This document shows positions 9,540 through 18,268 of a stretch of DNA of 20,981 nucleotides, piece after piece (position 1 is the first letter of the stretch; every line of letters starts with the position of its first letter). A program made the position numbers and the translations under genes. This DNA comes from Pelargonium nanum (taxonomy: Eukaryota; Streptophyta; Magnoliopsida; Geraniales; Geraniaceae). The notes beneath the pieces are model-generated. The model searched no databases, was not told where the DNA came from, and saw nothing but the letters and a program-made list of their open reading frames with translations. The stretch spans positions 1 to 20,981 of the forward strand of contig JAYMTF010001855.1 of assembly GCA_036897485.1 (NCBI GenBank), written 5' to 3'.

Positions 9540-9755
9540 GGAGATGGTAATTGAAAAGTGCGCAAAGAAAGCTTAGAATTGGTTGTTTTGTTGCTTCTTA
9601 ATTTGTTGCCAAGGTCGTCTAATTAAGAATTAAAGTGTTTTGGATAAAGGGTGATGTGTATGTGAATTTAAGCAATATTATTCCCTCTAAAGTTTAATTT
9701 GTAGTAAAACACAATTAATGTCTCCGTGTGTTTGATTTAGAAAATTCTTGCTTTT

Positions 9756-9795
9756 TTAAATACATAGTCAACCGGTTAAATACATAGTCAACCGG
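9756..9795. repeat. Exact 20-bp tandem repeat with W-box cores
   Basis: TTAAATACATAGTCAACCGG occurs twice in perfect head-to-tail register (9756-9775 and 9776-9795). On the minus strand each unit contains GTTGACT, matching the W-box core TTGAC[C/T] bound by WRKY factors. The repeat lies about 300 bases upstream of the PR-1-like ATG, within a plausible promoter distance, and directly abuts the RNase H-derived sequence that begins at 9797. A regulatory role is inferred from position and motif only. Confidence 0.8.
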
Positions 9796-9796
9796 G

Positions 9797-10275
9797 GGTG
9801 GTGTCCGTGGATCCATCAAAGAGCCGGAACGGTGGAGGCTGCCGCCGAGAGGATATATCAAAATTAACATGGATGGAGTAGTATTCGAGGATGCAGCGAG
9901 GTTGGGAGGAGGAGGCTGGGTGGTCCGTGACTGGTCAGGAAAGTGCTGGGGAAGCAAGGTAGGATGGGATGCGGTGCTGGACCAATGGTTGAGGTCATGT
10001 CCCTATGAGAGGCTTGAGTTGGGTGGCAAACCGTGTCTGGGATACTCATTATTGATTCAGATGCAAGTCAGGTAGTCAATGCAATTAAGACTAAAGTGGA
10101 GGACTCTAGTGCCTTGATTCTTATATTAAGGATTTTAGATCATTTATGTCTCAGTTCTCTAGTTTAAAATTCAAGTTTGTGCGCAGGTTTGCGACCAGGT
10201 GCCCCATAACTGAGGTAGGTCATTAGTTTTTGTGTCAACCCCAAAATGCTGGATAGGGTTTAATGGCCCGATTCC
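9797..10275 (+). pseudogene. Decayed RNase H-type (RVT_3) domain, LINE-derived, copy 1
   Basis: One frame reads ERWRLPPRGYIKINMDG, then LGGGGWVVRDWSGKCWGS. This is the typical junction and first strand of the plant LINE/RNase H domain (PPxGxxKINxDGA, GGxGxVxRDxxG). The frame runs without a stop to 10075 but loses similarity near 10000. The continuation lies in other frames: GPMVEVMSL (a degraded catalytic-Glu helix), IIDSDASQVVNAIKT (third acidic site), and FVRRFAT (the degraded FVRRxANxxAH terminus), near 10165-10190. At least two frameshifts and internal stops disable it. RNase H domains of this type sit at the 3' end of plant non-LTR retrotransposons or stand alone as domesticated fragments. 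The reverse transcriptase is not visible upstream. Confidence 0.75.
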
Positions 10276-10483
10276 ATTTATCTCATTTGTTATCAGCTGA
10301 TTTAGCGATTTAATAAAAGTTATCATCTTTTCTCCACACACAAAAACTTCATATGATGCGACTGGGGTGGCTGATCCTGGTTGGGATTAAATCATTGTTG
10401 AATCAGATGCGACTCAGGTAGTCAATGCAACTAAGACCGGAGAGGAGGATTCCAGTGCATAGTCTTATCATTGGGAATACTAA

Positions 10484-10975
10484 GACCTTTTGTCTAAGTA
10501 TATTACTGAAGTTCAGACCAGTGCCTCAGTTTTTATTCTTTGTGATGGGTCCTTCTCAACTACCAAAGCAGGAATTGGTTGGGAGATGCAGAATAGAAAT
10601 GGTCAACCTTTAGCTCGATTCAGTGGTCCATCCTCGGAAAATAGCGCCTTCGGCGCTGAAATTGATGCAATATTATCAACTTGTAATTTTATTCTCAACA
10701 ACAACATTATAAATGTCTGCATTTTAACAGATTCTCAAATTCTCTACAGGGACCTATGCTCGGATGATCTGATGACTCAAGGAAGCAGAATAGACAGTGG
10801 AGCTGCCTTAGCGGACATTAAACATGTCCTTTTTGATAACCACCTTAATGGTGAAATTTTGTATGTTAACAGGTTTTTAGTTGCTTCAGCGCATCAACTA
10901 GCAAAACTAGGTTCCGTGAACCAGGACAAACTTTGGATCTGTAATAATGGGATGTCTGTTTTTTCTGCTTCTTAA
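10484..10975 (+). CDS. RNase H-like (RVT_3-type) domain, open reading frame without ATG, LINE 3' fragment
   Basis: This stop-free frame of about 163 codons encodes a complete RNase H-like core. It shows FILCDGSF (first Asp), then GIGWEMQNRNGQPLARFSGP, SAFGAEIDAILSTC (catalytic Glu in the AExxA-like helix), VCILTDSQILYRDL (third acidic site) and VNRFLVASAHQLAKLG (the AHxLAxxG C-terminus). It opens after a TAA at 10481 and has no upstream ATG, so it cannot start by itself. The first internal Met lies beyond the first strand. The stop at 10973-10975 is followed by about 20 bases and then an A-rich tail (about 10999-11014). This is the shape of a 5'-truncated LINE insertion keeping only the 3' end of ORF2. 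The sequence differs clearly from the surrounding copies, so it is a different lineage. An exon of a host gene with unseen upstream exons is a less likely alternative. Confidence 0.6.
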   Translation, partial: DLLSKYITEVQTSASVFILCDGSFSTTKAGIGWEMQNRNGQPLARFSGPSSENSAFGAEIDAILSTCNFILNNNIINVCILTDSQILYRDLCSDDLMTQGSRIDSGAALADIKHVLFDNHLNGEILYVNRFLVASAHQLAKLGSVNQDKLWICNNGMSVFSAS

Positions 10976-11014
10976 CATATATTATCTGCTACATTATCAA
11001 AAAAAAAATAATAA
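10498..11014 (+). mobile_element. 5'-truncated LINE (non-LTR) 3' fragment with A-rich tail, nested
   Basis: Its boundaries are inferred by comparing the split copy 2 with uninterrupted copy 1: GTCTAAG | TATATTACTG on the left and AATAATAAAAG | TTCTCTAT on the right. The insert is about 517 bp. It contains the RNase H frame and ends in A9-TAATAAAA. Truncation at the 5' end and an A-rich 3' end fit target-primed reverse transcription. No target-site duplication longer than about 3 nt (AAG) is visible, so the ends are approximate by several bases. Confidence 0.6.
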
Positions 11015-11160
11015 AAGTTCTCTATCTTAGAATTCAAATTTGTGCATAGATTTGTGAATTGGATGACCCATAACTTAGCTAGTTCGTTAATTGCCAAGAA
11101 TGGTGGATAGGGTTTGATGGAAGATCCGTTGTATTTGAGAATGTGGATATGGCTTGTGAA

Positions 11161-11940
11161 GTGAGTTCAGGTGAAGAAGATTGATAGAGTGAGGAGCAAA
11201 TGTGGCGGCTTCAGGAATTAAGTAATTTACACTTAAACGGTTACTTGGAGTTTAATGCATATGTATAAATAAATAGATTCAACAAAAGCTTCCATTGCTG
11301 TACCTGGATGATGGATTAGCCACCGTTTTTATGGGCCTTTTAAAATTTATAGGCCCTTGAAACTGTGATCCAAAACTCATTTTCCAAGCTAATCTTAAAT
11401 TTTGTAGCCTAGCTGTCCATATTTCAACTGTTATTTCATCGTGCAAAACTTCAATTTGTAATTTTTAGGATTTCTACTATAAAGTTAGACTTTTGATTGA
11501 GTTGATTTTCTAACATAGTATCAAAATTTGCTCTGACACTCTCAAAATGTATAATTTCTCACATTGGACTTTTTATATGTCTCATCTATCTTTTTAGTCA
11601 TAATAGACTTTCTACCATCTTTTTTTAAATCATCCGTAAATTTATATCGAAAATGGGTTGAATTCTCTATCTTCACCTTTTGGCCCACCTGCAAAATTAA
11701 AATAAGAGAAATAGGTTCTCTATCTTCTAAGTTTTAATATCAGTCCACCTGCAAAATAATAAAAAAAATGTGTGAGATATCTATCTATTCATCTCTCATC
11801 GGTTCATCTACAAAGTCATAATAGGCTTGTATGAGAAGAGGTGTGATAAGATTAATATATTATTAAAGTATAAATTACCGATTGCTTATTAAAATATAAA
11901 TGAAGAAAAAAACTAATCTTGAACTTAAATTTCCTTAAAT
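11161..11940. other. AT-rich intergenic region with degenerate short repeats
   Basis: No gene was seen. Between about 11560 and 11850 there are loosely repeated blocks of about 53 bases built on TTCTCTATCTTC, then CACCTGCAAAATAA (starts near 11663 and 11716, with a weaker third echo at about 11800). A 6-bp inverted repeat GGGCCT/AGGCCC flanks 12 bases near 11334-11357. Confidence 0.45.
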
Positions 11941-11948
11941 CTTTATGC

Positions 11949-12100
11949 CCCCAAGGGGGTGGCACAGTGGTCAAGACACACATCTCCACGTAGGAGGTCG
12001 TGGGTTCAAATTTCATTGCGTCGGGTGGGGTGGGGTTTGGGTTATAAGGGGAGAGCTACCCCCTGTTGTGTAGCTCAATTATATATATATATATATATAT
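11949..12100 (+). mobile_element. tRNA-derived SINE with (AT)n tail
   Basis: The RNA polymerase III A box reads TGGCACAGTGG (11960-11970) and the B box GGGTTCAAAT (12002-12011), about 31 bases apart as in tRNA genes. The body ends in (AT)10 at 12081-12100. The segment does not fold as a tRNA: there is no acceptor stem closing and no CCA-side complement, and the GGGGTGGGGTTTGGGTTATAAGGGG section after the B box is SINE-like. I found no clear flanking target duplication, so the ends are approximate. The right end could extend only into the dinucleotide tail. Confidence 0.7.
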
Positions 12101-13640
12101 GAAGACTTCAACAATAGAATTACGTTTTTAGTTGAGTTGATTCTCTACCAAACCGCTACACAGTTCCGTCCATAAACCCAATTTTATTTTTGGAGATGAG
12201 GGTTGTGAGGAAGGTGGATTTACAAATGAAATATTTTTCACCTAACTCGCTAATAGATTGAGAAACAAAATGTATGGATGATCAGAGGGGTTTAAATCAT
12301 ATGGCGATTTGGCATCAACTGTATTTGATTTACATGCAACATGCACCTTCTTCATAGAATGGTTCACAACAATGTTAGATAACAGAAAAATCATAGTTAG
12401 TGCTTTAGTACTATGTATGTTGGATTTTATTTTTTTTTTAATTTGGACTTCTATTAAATATGTATTGGCTTTTATTTAAACTAATGGAACAATCAAATTT
12501 TGGTTTTATTTAGATAATAAAGAGATATTAGTTGATGTCCACATACATGATCGTTTTTATAGTGGGAATCAAAATTCTAACTTTGTGATTACTACTAGGA
12601 TAAGTAATACGGAATTTTGAGTTTTATTCAAATAGTAATGGGAAGTTGGTAAGACTCAATATAGATAGAGGGTTAGGTCTCTCGCTAAAACTCAATTGGT
12701 TACATAAAAACTCACTCATTGAGAGAAATCTTACGGAAAAATCACTAAAGCCAAAATTCTGAATTCATTAGTGTATGAAGAATTATTATTGCCCAGGTAC
12801 TTTTCGTACTCATTAATATTGTATATACTTAGAGCTAGTATATGTAATTTGCTTACAATGTAAATTTGGACAAAAATTTGAATTAACAAGTTGACTTTCA
12901 TTGAATCTACATACATACATATGTGAACATATATATACAAGTCGTTTCTTAATTATGTCATAAACTTCTGCCTAAAGTAATATAATAAATCCTATATAAT
13001 AGTCAACGGCACAAAATAGGAAACATAATCAATTAGCAAATATATACAATCTCAATTAACATAATCCACGCAATACACACTAAACCTCAGTAAACATAGT
13101 TCACATAGTATATATGTTTTTTTTGTTGTTGTAAATTAGTATATATGATTTAGAAATAGACAATAATACAAAACAAACAAATATAAAAAGAAACTCATGA
13201 CAATCATGGATAGTAATATCATTAAGGTTAAAGCAAATATCTAATAATATATTAATATCAAATCTATGTTGTCTCTATCATGGTTTATGCATAGACTCTC
13301 ACAAGTAGCCATTAAATTAGTTGGTTTCAAGAGAATGAAGAAGTAATAATATGGTAAAAAAGCTCATGTTTGATCACGGGTAATGCACACAAGAGGTTGC
13401 TATCTAGCAATCCTAATCCTAATCCTTGCTCACAACATTTTTCTTTTTCTTTTTTTCAAAAACAATGCAAATCTTGTGAACAAACACAGATCAAATTTCA
13501 CTTTACGCCAACCAAAATATTGTATTATAGTAACAAAAAAACAAATAAATAAATCAAAACCGTCAAATACCACTTCAAGAAACACCCAATAGATAACACT
13601 AATCAGCAAACAAAACAAACACAACACACATGACATGTCA
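12101..13640. other. AT-rich intergenic region, no gene recognised
   Basis: Only short chance open frames and AT-rich low-complexity sequence are present. No repeat with definable ends was found. The last 250 bases probably contain the transporter's distal promoter. Confidence 0.5.
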
Positions 13641-13718
13641 CAGTGGTCCTCAATCTCTCCGCACACTGGCTCGGTCCGAGACAGCTTCCTCTTTCCGCAA
13701 TCACCGCTCTCCTCTTCC

Positions 13719-13724
13719 CACGTG
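13719..13724 (+). promoter_or_regulatory. G-box (CACGTG) upstream of the transporter gene
   Basis: The context is CCCACGTGTCC, about 250 bases before the ATG at 13972. CACGTG is the core site for plant bZIP and bHLH factors, and CACGTGTC is an ABRE/G-box type. Whether it lies in the promoter or in the leader depends on the unknown transcription start. Confidence 0.4.
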
Positions 13725-13730
13725 TCCCTT

Positions 13731-13752
13731 CTCTCTCTCTCTCTCTCTCTCT
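13731..13752 (+). repeat. (CT)11 microsatellite in the transporter 5' region
   Basis: Eleven CT units lie about 220 bases upstream of the transporter ATG. Pyrimidine-rich dinucleotide tracts are common in plant core promoters and 5' untranslated leaders (Y-patch/GAGA-like). The tract is likely length-polymorphic. Confidence 0.85.
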
Positions 13753-13971
13753 AGATTATAGACAGAGAAACACATCAACCAACACAACAGCATTGGACTC
13801 TGTATCTACACTCATTTGTCACTTGCCTTGTTTCACTATCTGGGGTGGGGCTGGGGTTCCTCAAAATCTGAACTTTAACCCATTTCACTCTGTTTCTCAC
13901 TCTTTCATGCTCTTTCTTGCTTTATCTTCACACCCAGAAAGACAGAGAGACACAGTTGTGGCGACACAGGA

Positions 13972-16900
13972 ATGCTGTGGAGCCGTACAATGTTTCAGTT
14001 CTTTGTACGGAAAGATGTGAGGAAGATTCTCAAGCGCAAGGACAGTGATGCTGGTGAGAGAGGTAAGGAACAGCTTGACCCACTCAAATTTCTTCTTCAT
14101 TTTGTGTGTTTCTTGGGTTAGGGTTTCTGGGTTTTTGCTTGATTTTGCAATGTGAATTCTTGTTTATGGGTCATCATTGAGATCTTTAGGTAAAAGCAGA
14201 TGTGGGGCTTTTTGATTTTTCAGTACCTTCATCATTCTCTCACATTGCTATGCATTTATGGCATAAACAGAAGGAACATAAATTGGTAAAGTTTTGTCAT
14301 TTCATATTAAATTCTCAGTTTGAGCTTTTATGATAACTGATTTTTGGAACAATGTAGTTTTGACTTTTGTGTGATGACTCCCAATTTTAGTGTAAGAAAT
14401 TAAATGGAGAACAAAATCATTACATTTTTTACTTTTCAGGAATTTTGACCTTGGTTCCTGTTTGAATTTTGATTTCTATCCTAGTTTATAATTTGAGAAA
14501 TCTGCATGTCACTTATAGAAATTTCCTTTTCATTGCTTGGCTTTGTTAAATTCATGTTGACATAACCTCTGTTTGATTTTGAATAGAATGTGTTTTGGTA
14601 ATAGATTTGAGTCTCCTAATTGTTTAAATTTGCTTCATTTGTTGTATCCTTGATCGTATCTGTGTTACTCATATATTTCAGGAAGAGCACTGGAGGACTT
14701 GAGAGCCTCTGTGTTCAATGACTTTCGGTCATCTGAAGGTGCGAAGCGACAGCAGCAACGAATTTGTCGCCCAGTTGTTGCTCTCTCATTTAATTTTGTT
14801 ATTGCTATCGGAATAATTTTCATGAACAAAGTGGTTCGTACACAGCTCTTTCATCATATCTAACATGCCTGCATTCTGCTAAGTAATTATAGAGGTGTGA
14901 GCTTTATATAAATGATAACTTGGTTAGCCATTTTCCACTTCTTCAGGTGCTTAAAACAGTTGGATTCCACTTCCCTATTGTTCTCACCTTCATTCATTAC
15001 ACAATAAGCTGGTTGTTAATGGCAATTCTTAAAGCTCTTTCCATCCTTCCTGCATCTCCGTCAAAATCCACCAGAATTTCTGTTTTGATAGGTCTTGGCA
15101 TTGTTATGTCTCTATCAACTGGCCTTGCTAATGTCAGCTTGAAGTACAATAGGTTTGATATGTTGTACTTAAATACTTGATTGAACAAGTTCTTCATTGC
15201 TCTGAATTTTACATCCATTTTTTCAGTGTGGGATTCTATCAGATGTCAAAGATTGCTGTGACACCTTCAATTGTTCTAGCAGAGTTCATTCTTTATAGCA
15301 AGAGAATACAATTTTCAAAGGTACTGACCTTCCTGTGCAGTCAATATGTGGAAATATGCATATAACTCTGCTTCCCTTGTGGTCTATAGAGCGTTTATGG
15401 GACTAATAATCACAATTAACACTATTAATACACTCAATTTTGCATACATTTCTTTTCCATTTCAGTTTTTTTGTTCGAAAAGGGAAATGAACTATCTTCT
15501 CTGTTGACAATGCAAACATTAGGATAACCTATGAAGCACCGACACTCTCCTCCATCTGATTGTCGGTGTCCGACACGCAAATCGGTAAATAAAAATAAAA
15601 AGTAAAAAATAATTGATAATAATCCGATACGTCTTCGACCCGTTCCTAACACGCTCCGTCACATCCCCAACACTAAATGTCCTATTTTTAATTTTTAAAA
15701 ATTATTTTTTTAATCATTTTGAATATTTTTTTCAAATAAAAAGGTTAAGTTATTTTGATGTATGTACTAATAACTTAGTTGTTTACTATTTATTCGTGGA
15801 CATTATTATGGGTTGTAATAACAAGGCTTGCATATATGATTTGAACTTATGTTAATGAGATTACTAGCTTATTTGATTTGATAGCTTCATTTGCTTGTTT
15901 AAAATGGATTTGTTTACTTATAAGATGTTAGTTTTAGTTTGGTATAATATGAAGGTTAATTTATATACAATTAAAAACCATAAATAAGCATAAACTTTTA
16001 TATAAAAATATATATTTAATTACAAAAATTAACGTGTCATAGTTTTTCTGAAAATGATGAATCGTGTTGCATGTCGGTATCGGTTCAACATAGAGGATAA
16101 CTATATGATGTGCAGAATTTATGGCATCATTTAGTCATTCTTACCTACATGCTTAAAAGTCAAAAGTAGTACTGTAGTAGCACTGGCACTTTGAAAGATG
16201 AGTGGTTGTAACTTGTATAAGACATTAGTAGGCATGATTCTCATCCAATTCATATGTCTGGTTGACATCTTTCCTATACTGGATAGAGTTGCCTTATACA
16301 AATTGGGACCCAACTTTTTTACAACTGTTCACTCAACAAGACTTTATTTAATCATAATGAGAATGAGATAGCATAATTGTTACTAGAAAAAAAAAATTAC
16401 AAAACCATATGTGCGTATAATAGATGAAACTTTTTTGTTACATTTAAAAGGTAAGAAATGTTAGTTATTGATCTGTTCTCACTACCGATTAATGTTACAA
16501 GCTCTTGTTTGCTATTTGATATTGCATTAAGTGTAACAAGTATAAGATTCAACGCTATTAATAAGGTAGAGTGGTAAACCTTCTAGTATGTGAGCTCAAG
16601 TACTTGTATGAAAACCAAAACAGATCCTATCAAGTTTAAAATATGAATTATCACACTGGTGTAGTTTGAGGTTTTCTTATTACTAACACATGTTCGTAAA
16701 TCTAGAATATGCTCCGCAATTTGCTGATAGGGTTCTCTCTTAATTTAGCTCATGGTATCAGCTATTTGAAATTTGATTATAGTCCTTTTGGCCATGCAAA
16801 TGGGCATACTGATTTTAGTGGTGGGTTCAAATGAGTTAAGTGAGACATTTCTCGTGTTTCATCATCAGGGAAAATAATATCGAATATGTAATTAGTCTTC

Positions 16901-18268
16901 TCCTTTAGATGTGAAAAATATTGTGCGAGTCAATATGGTTTGGCAGGGATTAAGTATCTGCTATCTATTAGATGGACAATTGTTCTTTGATGTGGCTTAT
17001 CAATACATGTATGCAACTCTGTGTTGCTCATAGGTCTCAGTAATTAAGTTCTTAACACTCTCGGTGTGTTTGTGATATTGCTTTCAGCCCTTGTTATGAT
17101 GAAATGCAGTTCTACAGGCTCTTTTTTATTGGATACTTCATACTTACCATGTAATGTTCAGGTGCTTGCACTCGCAGTAGTATCTATTGGAGTTGCTGTG
17201 GCTACTGTTACGGATCTGCAGTTCCATCTTTTTGGTGCTTGTGTCGCATTGGCATGGATAATACCCAGTGCAGTCAATAAGATCCTTTGGTCGAATCTCC
17301 AACAACGAGAGAATTGGACAGCCTTGGCGTATGTCAGATCTTATAGCCATCTTTTATTTTCTAATTTTCTTCTTGGTTGGCTTCCCATCATGAACCACAC
17401 TTGCAACGTGACTTATGTTCTGAAATTATTGAATAGGTTAATGTGGAAGACGACGCCAATTACTTTGTTTTTCCTGGTCATCATGATACCATGGTTTGAT
17501 CCACCTGGTATTCTCTCTTTCAATTGGAATATCAGTAACACGTTGGCTATTCTCTTGTCAGCTGTTCTTGGTTTCTTGCTTCAGTGGTCAGGTGCTTTAG
17601 CACTTGGGTAAGTGACGTGTTATTTCCTTCTGCATATTCAATGTCTCGGGCTCTCGCCCTGCTCAGTTTCATGCTTGAACATTGGAGTTTTTTTGGATGC
17701 AATATTTTTCTTGAGTTGAGCCTTACATTATAAATTTTGATAGTTTGGAATCAACATACTTTTAAAAAGCAGAACTAACTCTGAGATCATTTTGAAGTCT
17801 TTGATTATTGCTTCTACCAATTAAGTGTAGACCAATGTGTTTTACAAAGCAAAGCATATTTAAGTTCAACTATAGAAGATTTGTAACTTTTCATAAAAAA
17901 TGAGGTAATCTATTATGTTTCAGTATCAACTTTAGAAGATTTGGTGTTTGGTTTTCATTTTTCTCTGTCTGTCATATCACAGGGCTACGTCGGCCACGAC
18001 CCATGTTGTTCTTGGGCAGTTCAAAACATGTGTGGTTCTCCTTGGGAACTACTACCTCTTCGGTTCCAATCCAGGCAAAACCAGTATAGGTGGAGCCTTC
18101 ACAGCCATTGCAGGCATGTCTATTTACACTTACCTTAATTTGCACAACGGGAAGCAACAAGCGAGCAAAACAGTACCTCGCCAGGCGTCCTCTTTATCAT
18201 CAAAATCTAAGCTGAGCAAAGAAAACGGGGAAGCTCAAGATGACAGTTATGGCGGGGAATCTGTCTGA
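13972..18268 (+). CDS. Nucleotide-sugar/sugar-phosphate transporter (TPT/NST family), seven exons
   Basis: My exon model is 13972-14062, 14682-14833, 14947-15152, 15227-15320, 17162-17328, 17437-17607 and 17983-18268. All introns are GT-AG and all phases fit, giving 388 residues. The family is the drug/metabolite-transporter superfamily of antiporters that exchange nucleotide sugars or phosphorylated sugars, typically in the Golgi. A basic cytosolic N-terminus (FFVRKDVRKILKRKD) precedes about ten hydrophobic segments. The first is CRPVVALSFNFVIAIGIIF (about 63-81). Conserved signatures are SVGFYQMSKIAVTPSIVLAE (150-169), VLALAVVSIGVAVATVTDLQ (182-201) and ATSATTHVVLGQFKTCVVL. The tail is Ser/Lys-rich and cytosolic. 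Both SVGFYQM and TSATTHVVLGQFKT match plant NST/TPT proteins. The substrate cannot be read from the sequence. The exon 2 donor is ambiguous (GTTCGT at 14834 or GTGGTT at 14831; the alternative drops one Val). Intron 4 is 1841 bp and carries a hAT-like insertion. A further 5' untranslated exon is possible. Confidence 0.92.
15521..15528. repeat. Left target-site duplication AGGATAAC
   Basis: This direct repeat is identical to 16094-16101 and immediately precedes the CTATG terminus of the hAT-like element. The ancestral intron would contain a single AGGATAAC joined to TATATGATG. Confidence 0.85.
15529..16093. mobile_element. Non-autonomous hAT-like DNA transposon in transporter intron 4
   Basis: The 565-bp element is flanked by a perfect 8-bp direct repeat AGGATAAC (15521-15528 and 16094-16101), the target-site length of hAT transposons. 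The termini are inverted: the left reads CTATGAAGCACCGACA, and the reverse complement of the right reads CTATGTTGAACCGATA (12 of 16 match, first five identical). Subterminal GTCGG/CCGAC words recur, including the palindrome TGTCGGTGTCCGACA at 15561-15575 and ATGTCGGTATCGG near the right end, as expected for transposase-binding sites. The interior is AT-rich without coding sequence, so the element would depend on a transposase from elsewhere. Orientation is undefined. Confidence 0.85.
16094..16101. repeat. Right target-site duplication AGGATAAC
   Basis: This matches 15521-15528 at 8 of 8 positions and immediately follows the CATAG terminus of the hAT-like element. The lack of mutations suggests a fairly recent insertion. 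Confidence 0.85.

Larger units (their letters stand above)
10350..11160 (+). pseudogene. RNase H-type remnant, copy 2, split by an insertion
   Basis: A second copy of the same family as 9797-10275 starts near 10355. The segment at 10400-10460 closely matches 10055-10115 (SDA-QVVNA-KT, then EDSSA). It continues as TCTTATCATTGGGAATACTAAGACC up to TTTTGTCTAAG at about 10498. Similarity to copy 1 resumes only at about 11015 (TTCTCTAT...GAATTCAAATTTGTGCATAG, then TGACCCATAACTTAGC), which corresponds to the domain's FVxRxxNxxxHxLA end near 10155-10210. The intervening 0.5 kb is unrelated to copy 1 and is treated as an insertion. This copy is non-coding, with multiple stops and lost codons. Copies 1 and 2 may be a tandem duplication or two insertions. 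Confidence 0.65.

Noticed and set aside
11949..12030. tRNA gene
   Set aside because: A and B boxes are present, but there is no paired acceptor stem, no proper anticodon arm, and the body continues as a SINE.
13643..14020. 125-codon ORF over the transporter leader
   Set aside because: It runs through the CT microsatellite and is out of frame with the transporter ATG. It is low complexity, with no homology signal.
16741..16770. LTR retrotransposon primer-binding site (TGGTATCAG)
   Set aside because: Only 9 bases match the initiator-Met PBS, and no LTR, polypurine tract or gag-pol sequence is nearby.
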